From assembly GCA_023333565.1 (NCBI GenBank), contig JAJKFH010001094.1, positions 3,658,001 through 3,722,000 on the forward strand: a stretch of 64,000 nucleotides of DNA, in the 5' to 3' direction. The stretch is from Puffinus mauretanicus (lineage: Eukaryota > Chordata > Aves > Procellariiformes > Procellariidae). How positions within the stretch are numbered: position 1 is the first letter of the stretch; the number at the start of each line of letters is the position of its first letter. Shown piece after piece: positions 26,523 to 36,071 of this stretch. The notes under the pieces were generated by a model. It ran no database searches. It was not told where the DNA came from and worked only from the letters and a program-made list of their open reading frames with translations. The translations under genes and the position numbers were made by a program.

Positions 26523-26581
26523 GGTGGTTTTTTGGGGGTTTTTTTTGTTTTTTTTTTTTGTTTTTTGGGTTTTTTTTTTTA
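26523..26581 (+). repeat. T-rich/G-run simple sequence
   Basis: Nearly pure T and G: T runs of 6 to 13 separated by single Gs or runs of 3 to 5 Gs. The mixture looks like an expanded, interrupted homopolymer rather than a transposon tail. Confidence 0.9.
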
Positions 26582-27863
26582 GTTAGATATGGAGCTTATG
26601 CTGTCATTTTCACAAACTGGCCATTGCTGTGTGACAATTAGCAAGTATCAGGCAAGGAAAGGATGTAATTTATTCTAGTAGTAATATATTACTACTGTGT
26701 TTTATTAGTTATATTGGAGAAGACCATGAAACACAGGGTCCTTTCTCTTCCAGATAGATAAGATAGTAAAGGCCAAAGCTTTGAACAGTGTAAATGCAGC
26801 CGATGTTTTGTGGCTAAGGTACAGGGGTTGGCACTTGTCAGGAAAGAAGGTGAAGGAAGAGAGAGAAACTAGGATTTGATGGTGATTTGCTTCCACATCC
26901 AAAGAAGACAGTCCCATCTTTAAATATCACAAGAACCTACATGTTTTCAAAAGTGCTTGGTGATTTTTGAAAATGAGTTTATAAGTTTTTGAGTTCTCAA
27001 ACCTAGGTGTTTTGCTGGGATCCATTTTTCAAAGGGCCAGAGGCCCATGTGTTCTGCAAACAAGGATTCCTTTGGGCTTTTCGTGTGGATGGCCTGAGCC
27101 TGAGGCATCCACAGTCAGGGATTGCCTTAGAAAAATCTTGCCCATTAAGGATTAAACTAGATGAGAGCAACAGCAGGAACAAGTGCTTGGATAATGGAAA
27201 ACTGAATTATGTAAAATTATCACTATTTTACAAGCTCCAAACCCGTTTCACTGAGTTCACTTTTGATCTCAAACTGCAGTTGTTGCCAAATGGCAAAACC
27301 TTTGAGCTCTGCCACAGGACACTTCTGGTCTTAAAGGCTTAATTGCATTTCCAAGATGCTGCTGTTTTTACATGTCAGAACATTCTAGCAGAAGCATTTG
27401 GCAACTGTGACCATAGACCAGGGGCTGGTCCCAGGGCAGTCTCTTGTATCTCCAGATGTAATGTGGTTGGCAGGTGATGAAATCAGAACACAATTTGATT
27501 TTACATCATTATCCCTGCATTTGCATATCTGAGAGGCACTGCTGTTCAAGGGAAAAAGGACTTTTCCTTTGGTTGATTCCAGCACACCTTGCTCCATGCA
27601 TCCATACTCTCTGCTCAGGTGCTGATAATTGCTCTGGAAAACGTCAATGTGTTCTTGTGCAAGAAAAGGAACTGTCAGGCTTGGTTCCACCTGATATTAT
27701 GGAAGCAAATGTCCATGCGGATTCTGATTTGCTTCAGAGTTGTACCATAAGACAAAATATTAATAACATTAGGAAGGTGCAGATCATTAACCTAGTTTTA
27801 CTTTCCACTTATGAACAGTTCAGTCTTTACCTGTGTGTGTGCATGCTCTACCTCACAGAGGTA

Positions 27864-27894
27864 TGACACCTATATTTTTACAATATAGGTGTCA
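27864..27894. repeat. Perfect inverted repeat, 13-bp arms, 5-base loop
   Basis: TGACACCTATATT at 27864-27876 is followed, after TTTAC, by its exact reverse complement at 27882-27894. It lies in the B-C intron with no other repeat around it. Confidence 0.95.
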
Positions 27895-29728
27895 ACAGCA
27901 TAATAATGGAGGATTCATTAAATGGCAGATTGCTGTACTTCACAATAACCTCACTCAGTTAAAAGTTAATTCCCTTCTTCTGCTTTCCTTGTAAGTGTCA
28001 TGAAGTGGCAGTTACTCAAGGTTTTTCGCAGGTGAAACAGTAATGGTAATACAACTTATTTTTATAAGGCAACTTTCAATATACATGTGGAATTAATGTT
28101 CTCCCCTTTGTTAGGTTTAGCCTCTTTGGTAACTTTTTGCAGAGATGTAGAAGAAAATGAAAAGAAAATAACACTTTAGCTGTTATTTGAATTGTATTTC
28201 TCTGATTATTTGCATTTTTGCAGGGCCTGATTAACAGAATATCCCACTCTCATTGGTTTCACTTGAAGCTGTTTGGACTAAGTATTTCTGAAAATTAAAT
28301 CATGATTCAATAGAGCAAGCAATTTAGGGCTTAACTCCAGGCCTCGATAACCCAGAGCATGATTCTGTTGTGAAGATTGTTTGTGGCGGCGGGAAAGCTA
28401 GAAAATCCTTTCATCCATCTCAATATTGACTTCCTACAGAAGTTGTCTTCCAGTTCAATACTGACCTTTCAGTTAGGTGAACAGCAGTCTTAACAGTTTT
28501 TCTACTATGGCGCACCACATCAGAGATGTGCTTTTTTTGATTGGTAGCAGATCTGTTTGGAAAAAGGATTCAGTGACCTGTGTCAGCAGCTCCCAGTCTG
28601 CACTGAATTTAGCCAATCTAGGAGCAGGCAAGGCCAAGTTATCTAATACATTTGCTTTTCACTATTATTCCTAAACAGAGCTTTTCTTTCCCTATGGGGA
28701 GATCCTGACATCTCCAGGTGCCCTAATGCTCCCATGCTTGGAAGCTGTACACATGGACTTCCTTGCTCCTACAACCTAAAATATCACCCTCCTTGTTCCT
28801 ACCTTGGGTTTGCATGCACACAGTCTCTAAAAGCTTATTGAAACATTACTTACAAATAAAAATAGATGTTCTTAAAACCAGATCAGCTGAGGTGGCAGTC
28901 ACATGTTTCAAAGCACTTGGTGACAACAACGGTTTTAGATGGTGCCATTCCTATCTTCCCCAGTATCATTTGTTCCGGTAGCCTGTGCTGTGGCTTACCT
29001 TCTGGCTTAGCTCTCTGTGGGATCGTGCTGTGAACCAGGTTAGGAGATTGATCCAAATAAACAATCTATTCAGACTTTTTCCTTTTTAAGGTGTGGCAGG
29101 GGTGAGCAAGAGAGGGAGAGATTTCAAGACGTATCTGAAAACTCTGATCATGTATCCTTCACCTCATTAGATCCTCACTTCTTAATAGCTGAGGTGTGCC
29201 TCACAGCTGAAGTACCACAAATAGCTGGTCAAATGCAAAGAGGACTAATTTCACTTGGAGGGAAATGCTGACTAAACATCTCTCCAGGCTGCTAGTTCAG
29301 TTGTACTTACACGCAGCTATTTAAATTTTTTAGAACTTGGGGGTGGGGGGGAAAGAAAAAAAACATAATCTGTGCAATTCCATTTAGATCCATAATCATT
29401 GCTAGGGCAGAGTTCATTACATTTCTGCAGGTGTATTGTCCTTACTATTAAAGGTGATAGTTTGGATGCTACCATGACTTGAATAAATGAAATTCCTGCA
29501 TTCCCCAAGCCTGATTCTGCAGCATTGCACAATATCTGTAGGGTGCTTTCACCTGCCTGCTTTGAGGCCAAGCTCTTTTTATTTTGCAGGCCTGTGCCTT
29601 GGGGTCCAAGGACTGCTTCTGTGCTGTGAACAATCCAGAGACTTACAGAAGTCGATAAGCTGCTAGCAGCTGTGTGTTGTTGTGGCCCGGCCACCAGCTT
29701 CATGTTCTGTGCTCTTCCTTTATTGCAG

Positions 29729-29871
29729 CAGTTCAGCTTCGTCTCCCTGCCCACGGATGTCCTGGAAATAGAAGTTAAAGACAAATTTGCAAAGAGCCGA
29801 CCGATCATCAAGCGTTTCCTGGGAAAACTCTCTATGCCCGTTCAACGCCTCTTGGAAAGACATGCCATAGG
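29729..29871 (+). CDS. HECW1: HECW1 exon C (C2 domain, second half)
   Basis: The exon reads [20 protein letters not shown], then [28 protein letters not shown], with the last Gly codon split as GG|G. The LEIEVKDK strand and the loop after it fit the end of a C2 fold. The acceptor is attgcagCAG, a second tandem NAG pair; I chose the upstream AG because remembered vertebrate homologues keep the Gln before FSFV. The donor AGG|GTAAAT lacks the usual G at +5 and looks moderately weak. The length is 143 nt and the phases are 0 to 2. Confidence 0.95.
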
Positions 29872-31883
29872 GTAAATTTGGTGCTTATGCTACTTCCCGT
29901 TGTTTAACAAGTGTGTTGCTGTTTGGAAGTCCCTGGTGATATTATTATTATAGTGATATAATGATGTTGAGGGGGAGTTACTAAACTGACAGTTGTCTGA
30001 CGAATGATGTTGGTCTTAATTAGAATTTAAAGGACTACGGGCCAGACAAAGAATTCCCTTTATAACCCTATCCATTGCATTTTGAAAAGTGAGAGCTGGT
30101 ATTTAGGAAAGAAAACTGGTTTGTGTATCATGGCTGCAAATCTGGAGAGTGCAATATTTTCAATTTGAATATTCTTTTATTGTTATCAACAGGCTGTTTT
30201 CATGTTTCAGGGAATTACCTATGATCATGCCAGATCTGTTCCTCCTCCCTTTAATTCCTGGACAGTGGAAATATTATAAAAAAATACATGTCACGTGTTG
30301 TAACTAAATCTTTCTGACCCTACCCTGCTGCCAAGGAATAACCAGTTCACTTGAGCTCACCAGCCCTGCCCTGCTTCCCCTTTGCATGAAAATCCTGGGA
30401 AGGTGTATGCTGCCAAGGGAACACAATTTGAGGAAGATTGATAGTATTGAGACAAAGCCAAAAAGTTGGCTCTAAACCTTAAGATTCAGACATTGAGGAG
30501 CAGGGAGAGAAAGAGTTATCTCCTGAAGAGAGCATATGCAATGCAGTTTCCAAGAAGGCATTTCTGAAAATTGGATCTCAATTCAGCAGAACAGCAGGAA
30601 GCTGAGCTTGTTGGAAGTGGTTTTGAACAGCTGGTTCAGAAACTGGCTGTGATATTGACAGCTGAATCTACCAGAAGGGACTAAGCTACCTCCTTGTTTC
30701 TCAAGTAGGGAAGATTGAGTAGCTTTTTAGAAACCAGATGGAAGAGAACAGCTTGGGGAAGGTAGAGCCCTATAACTGATATCATTGGCTTCCCTCTGTA
30801 TGAGAAGATTTCTCACCATCTTCTGATTGTATCTTCCTATTTTACTTCCTTATTGTAAACACTGTCTATCTAAGGATATACTTTGCCAAGAGCACTGCCT
30901 CCAACCTGCACCTAGATCTGCCTTAGTTTTAATACCATAGTGGCTTTTAAATCTCAGACAAGCTCAATGAGAAGTATACAAACAAGATCAGAAAGATCAT
31001 ACAAAAATCTTGAGATCATCTCATTTATATGAGTTTCTGTTGCGTGTGAAACTATCCTAGCAAATATATTGGGCCCAACTGGAAGTGAACTATGTTTCTT
31101 CAAAAGATGTATAAATATTACTATTTAGTGAACCCTTTACACTCAAAAAATGCTTTGCAAACATTGATTCAGCCTCATTTTGGGCAGCTGGGAAGTTAAT
31201 CTCTTCTATAGTTTCATTCTGTTCTGAGGGGTGGATGGAGTGTGGCAAAGGGAGGGACCTGCACAAGGACAGAATGGAGTCATTGATCAACCTTGTCAGG
31301 AAGGTGTTCTCCTGATATTTCAGCTTCATAGAGGTAAGAGGGGTGGAAAGAGGTGAAGAGCAGTCATTCAGCCAGTTTGAAAAGAGAAAGGTGGTAAGCG
31401 GGGACTGGCCTGTAAAGGATTTTGAAAGAAAGGACAGGAAAGCTGAATTTTATGCAGATGGCGAAGGGAAGGAAATAGAGAAATGCAAGGTTCTACAGAA
31501 GGGTAGATATGGTCAGATCAGCAGGGAAGTGAAGTCTTGTTACAATAGCTGAAGTGGGAGTTGTTTGCTTCCCATGTCGATATTTTCATACCCATACTGC
31601 AGAAGTTCCATTCCCACCGTTCTCTTTCTCTATATACATACGTGCTTTTGTATCCCAGAAGCCTGTCTTATTCACTGACTCAGCTGTTCCATTGTAATTG
31701 AAGACATTGTCCTCTCCTTCTCTGCCATTCGTTCTCTCGTATGCAAGTCAACATGCCCTCATGGCTGGGTTCAATAGCCTTTGAAAACCATTATGTATTT
31801 TTGTAGGACACAGCAGCTTTATCTATGCACGGTAGACATTGGGTAGGTTATAGTCTATAGTGACAATATTTGTTTTCTTTCAG
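29872..31883 (+). other. HECW1: HECW1 intron C-D (2.0 kb)
   Basis: Bounded by GTAAAT and tttcag. No transposon, exon or RNA gene is recognised. A short ATT run sits at about 29939-29949. Confidence 0.85.
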
Positions 31884-31984
31884 GGACAGGGTTGTAAGCT
31901 ACACTCTGGGTCGCAGGCTTCCTACAGATCATGTCAGTGGCCAGCTGCAGTTCCGATTTGAGATAACTTCTTCCATCCATCCAG
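31884..31984 (+). CDS. HECW1: HECW1 exon D (end of C2 region)
   Basis: This 101 nt exon reads [20 protein letters not shown], then [14 protein letters not shown], with the following Asp split G|AT to exon E. The QLQFRFEI segment is the last beta strand of the C2 domain. It has a strong polypyrimidine tract and tttcag acceptor, and a donor of CAG|GTAATT. The phases are 2 to 1. The next 2.6 kb intron contains an antisense CR1 copy. Confidence 0.95.
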
Positions 31985-32335
31985 GTAATTCTCAGTCTTA
32001 ACCCATCATTTATCTAGATCTTTTTTTTTTTTTTTTTCTTTGCATTCTTTCTCCTCAGAAATCTGAATTCATTCCTGGCTGCTCTGGGACTTTAGGTACA
32101 GTCACAAGCAAAGGAAAGTGCATAAAGTCCCCCGTCACAGGGACTTTTTTTGCATCGTGAGTCACAACTTCTTCCCTGTTTGCCCTTAGCTTAGAGCTAC
32201 CGGTGTCTCATATCCCCCTGTTCTTGGCTGCTTCAATTATTTTGCCACATCACTGGGAGAGAAGAGGGTAGAAAACGAAAGGCTTATCTGATTCTCTATC
32301 ACCTGTCCTGGGGAAGTGCTAGATGGGCTGTTATT

Positions 32336-33672
32336 GAATCATAGAATCGTCTGGGTTGGAAGGGACCTTAAAAATCATCTAGTTCCAACCACCCTGCCAT
32401 GGTCAGGGACACCTTCCACTAGACCAGGTTGCTCAAAGCCCCATCCAACCTGGCCTTGAACACTTCCAGGGATGGGGCATCCACAACTTTTCTGGGCATC
32501 ATGTTCCAGTGCCTCACTACCTTCATAGTGAAGAATTTCTTCCTTGTATCTAATCTAAATCTACCCTCTTTCAGTTTAAAGCCATTACCCCTTGTCCTGT
32601 CACTACATGCCCTTGTAAAAAGTCCCCCTCTAGCTTTCTTGTAGGCTCCCTTTAGGTATTGGAAGGCTGCTGTAACGTCTCCCCGGAGCCTTCTCTTCTA
32701 CAGGGTGAACAATCCCAACTCTCTCAGCCTGCCGTCATAGGAGAGGTGCTCCAGCCCTCTGATCATCTTCATGGCCCTCCTCTGGGCTCTCACTGCAACA
32801 GGTCCATGTCCTTCATATGTTGGGGGCCCCAGAGCTGAACACAGTACTCTGGGTGGGGTTGGCTTTCTGGGCTGCAAGCGCACATTGCCACGTTGTGTTG
32901 AGCTTCTCATCAACCAACACCCCCAAGTCCTTCTCCTCAGGACTGCTCTCAATCCATTCTCCACCCAACCTGTATTTATGCTTGGGAGTGCCCCGACCCA
33001 TGTGCAGGACCTTGCCGTTGGCCTTGTTGAACTTCATGAGGTTCGCATGGGCCCACCTCTCAAGCCTGTCAAGATACCTCTGATGGTATCCCTTCCCTCC
33101 AGCGTATCGACTGCACCACACAGCTTGGTGTCGTCTGCAAACTTGCTGAGGGTGCACTCAATCCCACTGTCCATGTCGCCGACAAAGATGTTAAACAGCG
33201 CCATACTGACCCCTGAGGAACGCCACTCGTCACTGGTTTCCACTTGGACATCGAGCTGTTGACCGCAACTGTTTGAGTGCGACCGTCCAGCCAATTCCTT
33301 ATCCACCGAGTGGTCCATCTGTCAAATCTATGTCTCTCCAATTTAGAGACAAGGATGTCATGCAGGACAGTGTCAGATGCTTTGCACAAGGCCAGGTAGA
33401 TGATGTCAGTTGCTCTTCCCTTATCACCAACACTGTAACCCCATCGTGGAAGGCCACCAAATTTGTCAGGCACGATTTGCCCTCAGTGAAGCCATGTTGG
33501 CTGTCACCAATCACCTCCTTATTTTCCATGTGCTTTAGCATAGTTTCCAGGAGGATCTGCTCCATGATCTTGCTGGGCACAGAGGTGAGACTGACCGGCC
33601 TGTAGTTCCCTGGCTCTTCCTTTTTTCCCTTTTTAATAATGGGGGGTTATGTTTCCCCTTTTCCAGTCAGCA
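32336..33672 (-). mobile_element. CR1 LINE, 5'-truncated, different subfamily (antisense)
   Basis: The + strand opens gaatcatagaatcgtctgggttgg, the complement of a CR1 3' end. On the minus strand, several frames give reverse transcriptase: [60 protein letters not shown] (FADD at 33130-33141), [20 protein letters not shown] and [21 protein letters not shown] segment of roughly 100 bases is missing near 32865, where QKAN runs into STVFSSGAP. Stops and shifts make it inactive. It lies inside the intron between exons D and E. Confidence 0.95.
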
Positions 33673-33840
33673 AGAATTTCACCATACTGCCACAACTTCT
33701 CAAATCTGTAGAGTTATCTGTAAAGTCATCTGCATTTGAGCACTTTATAAGTAAAAATGGAGAATGTAATAGTAGAGATGACTAGAAACTTTCTCATTTT
33801 GATTATTTTTAATGAAAAAAGTAAAACAAAAGATGTTCCC

Positions 33841-33867
33841 TTCTCTCCCTTCCTCCCTCCCTCCCTT
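33841..33867 (+). repeat. CCCT-rich simple repeat
   Basis: Short run of TCCC/CCTC units in an otherwise AT-rich intron. Confidence 0.8.
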
Positions 33868-34633
33868 TTTGTTTGGTTTTGGTTCACATTCTCTTGTTAT
33901 TAGGAAGTCACTGTCATGATAGTGTAAGTTTGAACCTTGGTTTTAATGTCAAAGTCTCAATAGCATTGCTCAGGGACTTTTTGCCTCTCTATGGTAGTGC
34001 CCTCTCAGGTACGCTTTGTCAAGCCAACAGCAGCTACATTAGTGGTTGGAAATCGTGACCTGCCCCTTGCTGGAAAACCCTGACTTCTGTCTTTCGACTA
34101 TCTGGATGGTGTGAAAGAACCTGGGTTGTCTGACATCTGGGAGGAGGTGGTACAGATGAGGATCACATCAAAGGATGTTTTGGGGAAAGTTACCACCTTT
34201 CAGGGGTGTGAAAACCAAATTTTTAAGTTCTCTGTTGTGGAGTCCTGTCAGCTTCAGCATGACAAGAAAAACATCATTAAAACCTCAGGGAAGGCTTCCT
34301 TGCATTCCCATGATATTCCCTCCAATGCCAGTTGGCTCAAAAAGGAGTTTCAAGAAGGTGTACCTTCAAGTTATGTTGCAAGGAGGTAGGGTGCTGCATA
34401 CAGATTACGACCATGAGTAAGCCCCGTGATTGTTAAATCCACTGTACAAAGACTGCCTAGCAAAAAAAAATCAGCATTTCTTGATAGTTGCTCAGTTGCC
34501 CACTCATTTCACAATGTAATTTATGCTTTTAATTTTCTCAGATTAATGTGGATGCCTGTGCCCCCACAGCCAAGCTTCTGGTTCAGTCAACACTTTTTGC
34601 TAAAGGAGCATTTTCTTTTCCTGTCTCATACAG

Positions 34634-36001
34634 ATGATGAAGAGGTCTCCATTAGTGCAGATCCTGAGCCAGCTGACCTCCAGGAAAGCCCTGTGAACAA
34701 CCCCACAGAGGAAAGCCTCGGTGAGCCTCCATGCATCAACACAGTGACCTCAGAAAGTACAGCTCCAGAACAGCTAAATGGATACAGTGTGAACAGTGTC
34801 GATAGCCCAGGGGCTGTCAAACCTCCTGGGGAAGTCAACCAGAACAGCTTAAATGAAGAGCTAGCAGGAGATGGGGAGGTTGATGCGGTGCCATTTCCTG
34901 AGCCCTCGGAATCCATCCCAGGAGAAGTGCTGCCTTCTTTAAGTGCTACGGACCTCACGGAGCAGCTGGCTCTGCTGGCTTGCATGTCTCCTCCTGAGAC
35001 TGAAGTTAGGGAAAATAACGAAGTCAATTCTGGTGCTCAGGGAGATGGTGGAGTCTTGACCAGCGTAGAAACATTAGATATTGATGAGGTGAGTGCAGAT
35101 GTGCATGCTGGCAAGGACCTAGAGAAGAGTCAGGAAGAAGAAGGGGCTTCAGCCCAAGAGGAAGGAGACAACAAGCTACAACTGAGGACCACAGCAAAGA
35201 GGAAAAACAGGCCGTGCTCCCTGCCTGTGTCTGAACTTGAGACAGTCATAGCTTCAGCTTGCGGTGAGCCAGAGACCCCTCGCACGCACTACATACGGAT
35301 CCACAACCTGCTCCACAGCCTGCCCTCGGCACAGATGAGCAGCGATGGGGAAGAAGAGCAAGATGGTGGCAACGGTGGGGAGAACGATGAGGAGTCTACA
35401 GTCAGGGAGGCACTGGAGAAGGAGGTGGTCAGTGAGAGTGAGACAGTGGCAGCAGAGCCTCCTCTGGAAAATGAGGCTGAAGAGAACTTCAGCCAGATAA
35501 CTGTGCCTCCTGGGACCTTGGATGAGCAACTCTCCGACTTAAATGATGGGCTGTTGGATGGGGAACCCCCCAGGACAGGAAGTGAGAGCGAGTCGAGCTC
35601 CAGGCCCAATGGTGACAACGAATGCGAGGCGTGCGACACCTCTTGCTACAGCCCCTCTTGCTACAGTACTTCCTGCTACAGTACCTCCTGCTACAGCACT
35701 TCTTGCTACAGCACCTCCTGTTATGACAGTAACAATCGCTTCTCCAGCCATACGCGCTTCTCCTCTGTCGACAGTGCGAAGATTTCTGAGAGCACGGTCT
35801 TTTCCTCACAGGATGATGAGGAGGAGGAGAACAGTGCTTTTGAGTCAGTGCCAGATTCAGTACAGAGCCCTGAGCTGGACAGGGAGCAAGTGGATGGCTC
35901 CTCCCAGTGGCCAGATGAACTAGTAGCTCATGGTGGGAATCCACAAAGAGCCACAGAGAGTCTAGACACCCCAATAGCAGGTCCAAGCAGCAGAAGAGAA
36001 G
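34634..36001 (+). CDS. HECW1: HECW1 exon E (large acidic linker exon with SCYST repeats)
   Basis: This 1368 nt exon encodes about 456 residues between C2 and WW1. It begins DDEEVSISADPEP and is rich in Glu, Ser and Pro, so probably disordered. It contains a conserved island, KRKNRPCSLPVSELETVIAS through HNLLHSLPSAQ (35197-35333). A Cys-rich run of SCYS(P/T) repeats follows (35641-35730), then a conserved block around FSSVDSAKISESTVFSSQDD with an acidic tail and NSAFESVPDSVQSPEL. It ends GPSSRREG with the Gly codon split. Upstream in-frame codons to 34426 are intron read-through, since cag at 34631-34633 is the acceptor. The donor AAG|GTTAGA is weak. The phases are 1 to 1, so skipping would keep the frame. 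Confidence 0.95.
35641..35730 (+). repeat. HECW1: Coding minisatellite in exon E (15-base unit, Ser-Cys-Tyr-Ser-Thr/Pro)
   Basis: Five full 15-base units of form TCY-TGC-TAC-AGY-NCN encode SCYSP then four SCYST; a sixth, diverged unit gives SCYDS. They sit in frame within the HECW1 linker, after another Cys pair (ECEACDTSC overlaps the first unit). I recall a similar but not identical array in mammalian HECW1, which suggests repeat turnover under constraint on composition. Confidence 0.95.
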
Positions 36002-36036
36002 GTTAGATCCTGAGAATCGATGCGCTGAGCAACCCT

Positions 36037-36071
36037 GATTATCTGGATGTCACAGTAGGCATCAGATAATC
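36037..36071. repeat. Imperfect hairpin 36 bases after exon E donor
   Basis: GATTATCTGGATG at 36037-36049 pairs with CATCAGATAATC at 36060-36071, leaving one bulged base and a 10-base loop. The arms resemble the CTCGATTATC-type ends of Tigger/pogo DNA transposons, so this could be a decayed end of such an element; that link is from memory and weak. Confidence 0.7.

Larger units (their letters stand above)
16154..29728 (+). other. HECW1: HECW1 intron B-C (13.6 kb)
   Basis: The longest intron in the window. It holds the CR1 copy at 21857-22916, a T/G homopolymer-rich tract at 26523-26581 and a perfect 13-bp palindrome at 27864-27894. The stretch 16980-17420 is GC-richer than its surroundings, with no recognised repeat or exon. 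Nothing else is supported. Confidence 0.85.
31985..34633 (+). other. HECW1: HECW1 intron D-E (2.6 kb)
   Basis: About half is the antisense CR1 at 32336-33672. It also holds a T run near 32023-32038 and a (CCCT)n-like stretch at 33841-33867. The last 200 bases before exon E are open in the exon's frame but lie upstream of the acceptor. Confidence 0.85.

Noticed and set aside
29317..29811. Minus-strand open frame of 164 codons overlapping exon C
   Set aside because: It is partly the complement of a conserved exon; low-complexity tail and no domain features.
34426..34633. Upstream extension of the exon E open frame with a Met at 34426
   Set aside because: The segment precedes a good cag acceptor at 34631-34633, and the protein before DDEEVS does not resemble HECW1. 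It is intron read-through.
35489..35986. Antisense frames of 70-165 codons across the SCYST repeat
   Set aside because: These are shadows of the periodic coding repeat, which leaves several antisense frames open.
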